Assembly (NCBI RefSeq): GCF_901709675.1 | Contig: NC_051105.1 | Location: 12,696,604 to 12,760,603 of the forward strand | Length of the DNA: 64,000 nt | Reading direction: 5' to 3' | DNA from: Syngnathus acus | Taxonomy: Eukaryota > Chordata > Actinopteri > Syngnathiformes > Syngnathidae | Part shown: piece after piece, positions 55,600-64,000 of the stretch | How positions within the stretch are numbered: the stretch's first letter is position 1 | How the letters are laid out: each line of letters opens with the position of its first letter | Notes under the pieces: generated by a model | The model's database searches: none | Seen by the model: only the letters and a program-made list of their open reading frames with translations | Told to the model about the DNA's origin: nothing | Made by a program: the position numbers and the translations under genes

Positions 55600-55815
55600 A
55601 TGCTTGGTCTCCATGTGCCGAAGCAGTTTTGAGGGCTTCATTGCCTCGTTAGCTAGCCTGTCGCCACATATTATGCAGAGTGGGCTTGGCGCGTCATAGT
55701 CTTTTAAATGCAGCTTTCCTTTTCTTAGAAGTCGTAGCTTCTTCTTCTTCCGTCTCCTCATTGGGCTTTTTTCCCTTTCCGAAGAAGCTTTCCAAACATT
55801 TCTGTTTCTTGCTCA
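55600..55815 (-). pseudogene. hAT (ZBED/SCAND3-like) transposase N-terminus
   Basis: From ATG near 55815 on the minus strand: MSKKQKCLESFFGKGKKP, an acidic run (NEETEEEE), then ATTSKKRKAAFKRL before a stop. This 'K.KC.ESFF...' opening with a basic block is how ZBED/SCAND3-like hAT transposases begin, with a BED finger expected next. Beyond the stop, fragments in the same region (ANEA..., then ...ASAHGDQAS-like) are compatible with a frame-broken finger. No catalytic domain remains. Confidence 0.62.
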
Positions 55816-55943
55816 TTTTTGCTTGCTTCGCGGGCTCAACTGAGGTGACATGTCACGTGACGGAGACGAGCGTCTTGACCTGAACCGACGGATGTAATTG
55901 GGAGAGAATCGCCAATTTTTTTATATTTTTCAAAATAAATACT

Positions 55944-56115
55944 TACCGTAATTTTCGGACTATAAGTCGCACCGGAGTATAAGTCGCACCAGCCATAAAA
56001 TGCCCAAAAAAGTGAAAAAAACCATATATATGTATATAAGTCGCTCCTGAGTATAAGTCGCTCCCCCACCCAAACTATGAAAAAAACCGCGACTTATAGT
56101 CCGGAAATTACGGTA
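55944..56115. mobile_element. Pogo-type mini-MITE, 172 bp
   Basis: TACCGTAATTTTCGGACTAT ends, TA on each side, nearly identical to 43986-44159. Innermost layer of the nest. Confidence 0.93.
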
Positions 56116-56383
56116 CTCATTTTTGCTAGCTTTGCGGGCTCGACTGGGGAAACATGTCACGTGACCGGGACGAGCGTCTTGACCTGAATTAATTGATCGT
56201 CGATTAAAAAATCTTTTTTTTTTTCTGTGTGGCTTGGCGGCCCGGTACAAAGTGACCCACGGACCGGTACCGGTCCGCGGCCCGGTGGTTTGGGACCACT
56301 GGTCTAATTAACTCGAAACACCTGCAAGGGTTTCCTGAGCCTTGAAAAACACTCAGCTTGGTTCAGTAAACTAAATCACAAGT

Positions 56384-57510
56384 ATGGGGAAGACTGCTGA
56401 TCTGACTGCTGTCCAGAGGACCATCATTGACACCCTCCATCAGGAAGGTAAGACACAAAAAGAAATTTCTCAAAGAGCAAGCTGTTCACAGAGTGCAGTT
56501 TCAAAGCACAGCTACAAAAAGTCTGTTGGAAGGGGGAAATGTGGCAGGAAACGCTGCACAACCAAGAGAGATGACCGCAGCCTTAACAGCATTGTGAAGA
56601 AGAGTTGCTTCCATAATTTGGGGGAGCTTCAAAGACAGTGGACTGAAGCTGGAGTCCAGGTATCAAAAGCCACTGTTCACAGACGTGTCCGGGAAATGGC
56701 CTACAATAGCCTTATTCCCATGGTCAAGCCACTTCTGAACTCAAGACAACAGAAGAAGCGTCTGACTTGGGCTATGGAAAAGAAGCACTGGACAGTTCCA
56801 GAGTGGTTCAAAGTCCTCTTTTCAGACGAAAACAAGTTTTGTATTTCATTTGGAAGTCAAGGCGCCAGAGTCTGGAGAAAGGCTGGAGAGGAGCAAAATC
56901 CAAGTTGCTTGAAATCCAGTGTCAAGTTCCCACAGTAAGCGATGGTTTGGGGAGCCATGTCAGCTGCTGGTGTTGGTCCACTGTGTTTCATCAAGTCCAG
57001 AGTAAATGCAGATTTTAGAGCATTACATGCTTCCGTCTGCTGAAAAGCTCTATGGAGATGATGATTTTATTTTACAGCATGATCTGGCACCTGCCCACAG
57101 TGCCAAAACCACCAGTAAATGGTGTATTGACCATGGCATTACTGTCCTCGATTGGCCAGCCAATTCCCCTGACCTGAACGCCATAGAGAATTTGTGGGGT
57201 ATTGTGAAGAAGAAGCTGAAAGACACCAGACCCAACAATGCAAATGAGCTAAAGGCCGCTATTGAAGCATTCTGGACATCCATAACACCTCAGCAATGCC
57301 ACAGGCTGATTCCCCTGACCTGAACCCCATAGAGAATTTGTGGGGTATTGTGAAGAAGAAGCTAAAAGACACCAGACCCAACAATGCAAATGAGCTAAAG
57401 GCCGCTATTGAAGCATCCTGGGCATCCATAACATCTCAGCAATGCCACAGGCTGATTGCCTCCATGCCACTCCGCATTGGTTGCAGTAATCCATGCAAAA
57501 GGATTCCCAA
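56384..57510 (+). pseudogene. Tc1 transposase with internal tandem duplication
   Basis: ATG 56384 opens MGKTADLTAVQRTIIDTLHQ, a helix-turn-helix region with 'EISQRASCSQSAVSKH' and the RDDRSLNSIVKK linker. The frame reaches FSDENKF (first catalytic Asp) and stops at 56938. The C-terminal frame (57006-57323) has LQHDLAPAHSAKTT (second Asp) and SPDLNAIENLW (Glu). A 146-bp tandem duplication (57163-57308, 57309-57454) repeats the Glu-containing block and ends the normal frame early. The catalytic Asp and Glu are present, unlike in the sister copy at 51731, but frame breaks near 56940 and 57308 make it inactive. Confidence 0.92.
57163..57454 (+). repeat. 146-bp tandem duplication in a transposase
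   Basis: 'attcccctgacctgaac' starts at 57163 and 57309. Both units run through 'gagaatttgtggggtattgt' to 'caatgccacaggctgatt'. About five base differences separate them. Confidence 0.93.
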
Positions 57511-59545
57511 CCAAATACTGAGTGCATTAATGGACATTTTCAAATGTTTGATTTTGTTTTGCTGTTATAAATCTTTTTTTTTTACTTGGTCTGAGGAAAT
57601 ATTCTAATATTTTGAGAAAGGATATTTGAGTTTTCTTAAGCTGTATGCCATAATCAGCAATATTAAAATAATAAAAGGCTTGCAATATTTCAGTTGATTT
57701 GTAATGACTCCAGAATGTATGACACTTTTGTTTTTGTAGTTGCATTACAGAAAATAAAGAATTTTATCACAATATTCTAATTTTCTGAGACAGTCCTGTA
57801 CGTATGTGGAGCCGAACAGGCTCATCATTCTTTTTGCGTGGCGATCATCAGAGGAAACTTGGCATTATCCAAACTCTGATAGAATTGGGGGAGGGGGAGA
57901 AGCTGATGCTGACTCTTCAGAGAATCATCACATTGAATTTCAATCAGCTCTAACTGCAGACTCTCTTCCACTTCTTCTGCATCCACCAGGAAGGGGGTCG
58001 AGAACAGCTTGATTTGTTTTTCAATGGCAGAAAATTCTTGGAAACGCTGGTTGAATTCTGTCATGAGAGAGGCAATCACAGACACATATTTCTCCTTTTT
58101 AGCAGAAAGGTCAGCGTTTGGAAAAGCAGACTTGATTTCAGACAGCGCAGGGAAGTGTGCAGCATTAAAGCCTCGTAGTTGTGTCCCAAACAGGCGGAGC
58201 TTCACGCAGAAGGCTTTCATGTGCGCATGCAGGTGTGGCACCAGCTGTTCTTTGCCTTGTAGGTTCTCTTTCAGTGTATTCAGATGATGCGTAAGATCAA
58301 CTAAAAATGCCAGGTCGGCCAGCCACAGAGGGTCACTTACCTCATGAAGAAGTCGGCCCTTCTCTTTTAAAAACTGGTCGATTTCTGATCTCAGCGGAAA
58401 AAAACGCTGCGGCACAGAGCTGCGGCTGAGCCAGCGCACATCAGTGTGGTAGAGTATATCCCCATATTCAGCATCCACATCAGATAGGAAAGCCTGAAAT
58501 TCTCTGTGGTACAGTCCTCTTGCTCGAATTACGTTGACAGTTTTTATGACAGTGTTCATCACATCGCCCAGCTGGACAGTCTTGGCACACAGTGCTTCTT
58601 GGTGGATTATACAGTGCATTCTAACAGCCTCACCTCCGCTCTCTTTTACCTTGCTCTCTTTACTGCTTCAAAAATATATTTTCCCGTCGTTGTGCCTTTT
58701 AGGCTCATTATATCAAGCAGCTCCTCCGTACAGCAAAAATTATCTACTCCCCGCAAAAAAATTAACAGTTGTGCGGTCTGTGGCATCTGTGCTCTCATCG
58801 CATGCTATTGAGTAAAAATCAAAAGCACAAGCCTTGTCTCTCAGCTGGAGTTTCACGTTAGCTGACAAGTCCTCGATTCTCTGCACCACTGTTTCTGGAT
58901 AAGCTCACATTGTTGAAATCCGGCACTTTTTCAGGGCACATTACTTCTGTGACTTTGATGAGGCACTGCTTTATGAAATCACCGTCTGAAAATGGTTTGC
59001 CGTGCTGAGCAATAAGTTTAGCGACTTCATAACTTGGTCTTGTGGAGTTTTCCTGTGTTTTGTTGGCATGAAAAAAAAACTGCTGTTGAGCTTGCAGGCT
59101 AGCTGCCATTTGCTTAACTTTCTGTGCTCGTTCAGCACCGGTGTACGATGTGTAGCTCTGATGTTTGGTCTCATAGTGCCGACAGACATTATACTCTTTC
59201 ATCACAGCAACATCTTCATTACAAATCAAACAGACACACTTTCCATTGCTTTCTTTGAAGAAATACTCATTTCCCCACTGTGTTTGAATATCTTCTACAC
59301 TCACTTGCTATTTTGCGTTTCTTCGGTGCAGCCATTTCTGGGGACTCGCGGTAAAAGTTTTCCTTCGCTTGATTTCGTTTGTGTGACGGGCTCCATCTAG
59401 TGTTGAAACTGAGAGGTGCAACAGAGTTGAGCTCAAGCTTCTTGTGCGGACCATATTCAATTATGTTTTCAGAATTTGCTGCGGGCCAATAAAAACTGGA
59501 CCGCGGGCCGCAGTTGGGCCGTGGGCCGTAGTTTGTACACCACTG

Positions 59546-60219
59546 CTATAGAGGTTTCTTCCGGTCACGAGGGGGCACTGAGCTATTGTTGATGACATCT
59601 TGTTGCGTCACCCTTTTCCTTATTTCCTGGTCACATCCACTCTGGAGCCATACGTGTAGCTCGCTACTTTAATGTAACTTAGTGCTTTGTGCATGAATAA
59701 AATAAGCATGAACAGACCCTCATCATGGAAAATGCTAGAAGAAATACATAAGTGTGTGGCGAAGTATATCTGACGCTATTCCAATCCGACACTGAGGTGG
59801 AAGACCGATGGTTTCAGTGCACAGGAGGAAGATGAAGACGGCTCTTTTACTGGCTCTTTTTTTACTTTTATTGATGTTTTTTTTTTTAACCAGCCCTGTT
59901 AGTGCTGTGCTACCGTGTTGCTGCTGTGTTACCGCCGCGTCTCAGTGACTTTTACCGGGATGTTTTTTTTATCCAGCCCCATTATTGCTGTGTTACTTCC
60001 GTGTTGCTGCTGTGTTACTGCCGCGTCACAGGCATTGTTTGGAAAGAAAAGTGAAGGTACGCTATTAAAACTTTGAAAACGCTTTATGTGTACCGTCTTT
60101 CTTTGTAAATAACTCACAGGCACATGCGGCTTTTAGTGCGATGCGGCTTCTGTATGAAAAAAAAACAATATTTTCCCCTAATTTTTGCTCGTGCGGCTTA
60201 TAGTCCAGGAATTACGGTA
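59546..60219. mobile_element. Pogo-type element remnant, right part
   Basis: 'gaggtttcttccggtcacga' to 'atgaacagaccctcatcatg' matches the pogo interiors at 7260-7290 and 41990-42200. It ends in 'gcggcttatagtccaggaat' plus tacggta at 60213-60219. The left part was probably displaced by the hAT at 54692. Confidence 0.7.
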
Positions 60220-62419
60220 ATTACACTAAAAGGTAATGACGAGTATGCACATTGCAGGGAGAACATGGTCAATAGTACAATAGGAGTACAATTATTTATT
60301 AGCCTGACTTTTTCTGTCTTCTCAGGGGTGTTTTTAGCAAGTGTAAACATTAGAACAGGTTCCCCAAGCAAAGGGAGGAGATCAAGAATAAAGTGTCATT
60401 TTGTTTTTGTTACAAAGGTTACAAAAAGCAAAAATAAAACTGTTTTTTGGTTTTCTGTGTTTTCCACAGAGTAATAGGGCCAAAAATGTGACTTTTGGGA
60501 TGGACCGTATTATTTGCTTTTACAATGATTCCTATTGAAAACGTACGTTTCTACTTACAAAACCCGATCGGAGCACCAATTAAGTTCGTAAGTAGAGGTA
60601 GAACTGTAGTTCATTGTCGGAGGCATTCACATGCTTCTGTTGGTTAGTGACTTGAACCTGGATTCCCACAGTGGCAGGCAACAACCTTAAAAGCTTGGCC
60701 ACAGTTGCCCAGCTCAGCTGTCTTGAGTCTTTTACTCTGGCCACTCACAAAATTTTTGTTTATTATGTGCATACAAACAAAATTCATGCCTCCACAATGG
60801 GAATATCTTTGTGCTAGTGAGTTGTAAACAGAAGTTAATGATGTATGTCAGAGCTACGTAAGGGTTCATTACACAAGTGGTGTATGTTAATCTGATATCT
60901 CATCAACCACTCCGTCCTTGATTTAAATATATTAAAATATATATACATACCACTGTGTAAGATGTTGCTGACTTACATACACTGCCATGTCATCCTTGTT
61001 TCCTTTTTAGTGTGAATGAGGATAAAGGCCCGCTACCACGACTTGCAACTTGTCATGATGATTGGAAGGTAAAAAAACAAACACTGCTATTCCCGTGATG
61101 AATCACACATCCTTGCTGCAGTTCCTGCCTGTCTGATTTACACAGACCTAAAGGCAGACACCCACATGGACACAGGAGAATTCAACATTTATTGTCTGCC
61201 TTAGTTTGCCATAGATATATAAGCTGAAAATCGAATAGAAAGCCGATTCCCAGGCAAGCTTCTGAGTGTTAAGTGCTTTCAGATGGTTGGATCCAATTTC
61301 ATTACAACCAATGTATATTTTTAAGGGGGCCAAGGTCTGGACACACTGGTGGAGCGGAATGTCTTGGAATGTGTTGATAAAGAAGAAAAAAAACTAATAC
61401 TAATACACAAACCCGAGACTTCTGCAAAACCAAACTTTCACCTCAAAACAGTTTAATCTGTGGCGATTCCTGAACTTTCACTTCAACACAAATCAATCTG
61501 TGACCAAAACTGAACTATGTTGTCAAATCCTAGTCTGGGCAGCCACACCCACTAAGAAAGTGGGTCTGAAGAGCATGCCATTCACCGCGGCTGAGACTTT
61601 ATTCAACATGAATCGTCCAATCAAATTTGGTAATTTGCTGTGAAGTCTCCTTAACACGCGACATCAGTCTGCAGCAGTGATAGTCCATCATCAATCAAAA
61701 TGGTGCATGGGAGAGACAATAGTTTGTCTCATTCAGCATTGACCAGAAACACATAGGCTGGATTGCACCAACAGGATTTAATTTTAAAACTAGATTCAAT
61801 CTGGTTTAAGTTAAAATAATGGTCAATCATAATAGCTCTGATTTAATCAGATGTTCTTTGTGTTTGCTGTCTCGCTGACCACCTTGACCACTTCATCCAC
61901 CTCGACCACTGTTTGTGCTTTACAATTACATAAGGGAGTATAATGGTACCAGGAGTTCAATTTAAATAATTTACGACCTTTAGTGAACGTAATAATAGAA
62001 GATCAGATGACCTATAGTTATGCTTGCAACAGTTTAAATATATATTTTATAACTCTTTGTAGTGGTACAGCCACTATGAGTAACATTGTTTGCAAACAAA
62101 GTTTTTTTTTCCCTTGTCTCAACTATCTTGAGATGTTCATCTACTAAATGTGTAACAATTTACAATATCATAACTGTTGTCGTTATGCACTGAACAGGGA
62201 AGCTTTGTGTTTCATTAAACTGGGATATGTTTGTACTGATGACATGGTTAATAATTACTGCATTCCGTAAGGTAACATTTATTTAAGTGTAAAATGTTAT
62301 ATTTCATTTAATGAAATCACAATACATTGCGCATTATAGAAAATGTGCCATAAGTTCAGCTAAACTCTTTTTCATGCCATATAATTAAGCTAGCAAAATG
62401 GATGGACTATTACCATAGT
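60220..62419. other. No recognisable feature
   Basis: About 2.2 kb of unique-looking, AT-rich sequence with no domain-bearing frame, RNA gene or element end. It could be host intronic or intergenic DNA. Confidence 0.45.
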
Positions 62420-62651
62420 TTTTGTCTCCTGCACTGTTCACATACTTTATCACTGCTGCACCTTGTACTTTATAATTATCTTATTTCATATTTTTATATA
62501 GAATGTCACTTTTTTTTAACCAGCCGAAATACCTCTACATTGCTGAAAGCCGTATGCAACGAAATTTCGTTTTGTACACACCTAGTGTTGACAAAATGAC
62601 AATAAAGTTCTGTCTAAGTCTAAGTGTCTAAGTCTAAGTCTAAGTCTAATA
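62420..62651 (+). mobile_element. L2-like LINE 3' end with (TAAGTC)n tail
   Basis: 'ctcctgcactgttcacatac', 'gcaacgaaatttcgttttgt', then AATAAAGTTC and hexamer repeats 'tctaag' at about 62613-62649. Confidence 0.8.
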
Positions 62652-63344
62652 ATTTGTTTTGTAGTGAACACACAAATCCATCATGCCAAACATCACATTG
62701 ATGATACTGTGAATGTTGGAGTGATCAACACACACCTTTAGAGGTCATACAGGCAAACTGAAAGCATAACAAGGTGGCACAATTACTATTTGGTGAACTG
62801 ACAATTTGCTAGATACAGTATTATCAACCTGTGATTTTTTTGCATGTTTTTTAATGCATTTTTTTCATTGCTTTTTTGCCAGTTCTAGCAGACACTGACT
62901 AATTTAGAAACATTAGTCCAACTTAATGCACATTTATACCAATAATAATGGCCAAAATAACACATTAGCACATAGCTATTATCTCACAGTGAACATCCAA
63001 GGTCAGTTTGGCAATTTAATATGATATCACTGAGGTCAATGGTTCTGTTTTTGGTTTGCCCTTTTTTCAGGAATCTGTGGCCACATGGGAGCAAGAGGTT
63101 TTATGTGTTTATGGATGTTGATGAAAATGTATCTCGCAGCTATCTTTGTTCTTGCAAGCTCCACATTTATCAAGTTTTGAGAAAACCTTACCAATTTGCA
63201 ACATGTGTAGTTGGAAAGTTTTGCCTTTCACCTTTTGTTGGAATGCGCTAAAAAAAAGACTACACAATAAAAAAATCACAGCCAATATTTCATATTTTAT
63301 GGTCATTAAGTGTGTTCTCCGTGAAAAAAGCTTAGAAAACTGAC
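62652..63344. other. No recognisable feature
   Basis: AT-rich unique-looking sequence. The 76-codon frame at 63021-63251 has no recognisable domain. Confidence 0.4.
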
Positions 63345-63474
63345 TATTTGTCCTTGTCTGTTATTTATCCTTTTTTTAAATTTGGCACTTGTATTCTTGC
63401 ACTCTTGTACACTGCTGTGACAAGTACATTTCCCCGCTGTGGGATGAATAAAGTTCTATCATCATCATCATCAA
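63345..63474 (+). mobile_element. L2-like LINE 3' end with (ATC)n tail
   Basis: 'cttgtattcttgcactcttg', 'gacaagtacatttccccgct', then AATAAAGTTCT and ATC repeats at 63458-63474. Confidence 0.78.
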
Positions 63475-63672
63475 TATTCACGTGCACATCTCTACCTATG
63501 CCCACAACAATGTCTGAAAATTTCAAAATGATCACACCCATATTTGAGATTGTGAAAGTACCATTTGAAGAGCTCTAAAATTAAAAATTACTTCCTTCTC
63601 AGCCATGATGATGCGTTCAATTGGTCAGAAAAATAAATAATAATATGACAATGCCTAGCACACGAATTTCAG

Positions 63673-64000
63673 TGTCATGGAATGGAGCAGGGTGACCAAA
63701 TGCGGCTCAAGGGGTTAATTGGGGGGAAAGGGGTTGTGAAGAACAGGATGACGGGAGACGACAAGAATATCAAAAGACAGGCAGAGCTAGAGACCGGGCT
63801 ACAGAGGACTACAGAACGTGCTACAGACAGGTAGCGTACTGGTAGGGCAAAAGAACAATCTCACACTGAGGGCTGGGTATGCGGGTTTATAAGGAGTGGC
63901 TAATGAGCTCTGAGCAGGTGTGGAGAAAGCTGCAGTTGCAGGCAGTCATAGTGACTGCTGTTGACAGGACGGGAGGAGCAGGAGGGATGAGCTGTTCAGA
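63673..64000 (-). mobile_element. Gypsy-type LTR, cut by the window end
   Basis: Begins TGTCATGGAATGGAGCAGGG, homologous at its edge to the LTRs at 35890 and 41070 ('ggaatggagca(g/a)g...ccaa(a/g)tgc'), with a different middle. 'gggtttataagga' is TATA-like. The orientation is inferred from the homologues. Confidence 0.55.

Larger units (their letters stand above)
55247..56301. mobile_element. hAT element with exact 8-bp target duplication
   Basis: Ends CAGTGATCCCCAACCTTTTT and the inverse (tttgggaccactg), flanked by gtctaatt (55239-55246, 56302-56309). Subterminal 'cggaccgg' repeats lie at both ends, and AATAAATAATA repeats at 55320-55405. Contains a BED-finger remnant and a mini-MITE. Confidence 0.95.
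54992..57800 (+). mobile_element. Tc1-like transposon, copy 2, itself carrying a hAT
   Basis: Ends TACAGGACTGTCTCAGAAAA and the inverse, with TA duplicated exactly within the hAT coding region (ttcacaTA...TAcgtatg). A hAT (55247-56301) has inserted in its left part. The transposase is on the plus strand. Confidence 0.95.
54770..59335 (-). pseudogene. hAT transposase interrupted by a Tc1 insertion
   Basis: Starts at ATG 59335 with a basic MAAPKKRK nuclear signal, frame-shifted near 59290 into QTQWGNEYFFKESNGKCVCL and CRHYETKH, a C-x2-C...H-x4-H BED-like finger. A linker follows to 58858. Then after a gap the body at 57825-58619 reads LYHTDVRWLSRSSVPQRFF (the conserved W.S hAT catalytic neighbourhood) and ends LPQFYQSLDNAKFPLM. 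The Tc1 at 54992-57800 cuts it immediately after. The C-terminus resumes at 54991 as CEQTFSLLNQNESRLRTRM and RVSTTKLSPDMSAIL, the dimerisation part. The family is the GTF2IRD2/Charlie8-like hAT group. Insertion plus frameshifts disable it. Confidence 0.88.
54692..59545 (-). mobile_element. hAT element (GTF2IRD2-like), split by a Tc1
   Basis: Ends CAGGGGTGTCCAAACTTTTT at the left and the inverse of CAGTGGTGTACAAACTACGG at the right. Subterminal 'gggccg' motifs lie near the right end. No 8-bp duplication is visible (tattacaa versus ctatagag). Its own length without insertions is about 2.05 kb. The transposase runs leftwards. The right flank continues into a pogo remnant. Confidence 0.85.

Overview
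This 64 kb window looks like intergenic or intronic DNA from a ray-finned fish, most likely a percomorph. The evidence is the repeat fauna: tRNA-headed SINEs with ATGGATGG-type tails, L2-like LINE 3' ends, three Tc1-family transposons with DD34E transposases, many hAT elements with 8-bp target duplications, pogo/Tc2-type MITEs whose ends read TACCGTATTTTCCGGACTAT or TACAGTAATCCCTC, a piggyBac transposase, a chromodomain Ty3/gypsy fragment and a Penelope-like GIY-YIG remnant. Species cannot be fixed from the sequence. No complete host gene was recognised. The best host-gene candidate is one THAP-domain exon at 10187-10561, and that domain is also common in transposons.

Layout. 1-4.1 kb: a hAT element with an exact 8-bp duplication holds a TA-targeting MITE (with a SINE inside) and a Tc1 transposon (with a LINE tail inside); a second small hAT MITE follows. 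4.5-8 kb: a CA microsatellite, an integrase scrap, a SINE, a pogo transposase N-terminus and a hAT C-terminus. 8-10.1 kb: a 5'-truncated chromovirus on the minus strand. 10.2-12.8 kb: the THAP exon and a LINE fragment. 13.1-14.3 kb: a hAT relic. 16.1-23.4 kb: a dense block of MITEs, a Tc1, a duplicated 370-bp segment and a four-layer nest. 24.4-26.2 kb: a piggyBac transposase open for about 590 codons except for one stop.

27.9-35.2 kb: SINEs, a palindromic hAT MITE, an inverted near-identical partner of the 21 kb MITE, and a 251-bp tandem array carried inside a MITE. 35.9-43 kb: chromovirus-type LTRs with a 31/36-bp minisatellite, clustered SINEs and a pogo element carrying a Penelope-like remnant. 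43.1-47.3 kb: a hAT whose internal TA tract has received at least three TA-targeting MITEs. 50.7-53.7 kb: a MITE containing a Tc1 with a lost catalytic triad. 54.7-59.5 kb: a hAT transposase gene split by a Tc1, itself split by another hAT containing a small MITE. 60-64 kb: mostly unique DNA with LINE tails and the start of an LTR.

Nothing here works as a pathway. What unites the window is serial transposon nesting, much of it at TA dinucleotides, with relative ages readable from who interrupts whom. Transposase reading frames are almost all broken by stops, frameshifts or insertions. The cleanest are the piggyBac frame (one TAG) and the Tc1 frame at 18.6-19.6 kb (two TGAs). Boundaries were read by eye and may be off by a few bases.
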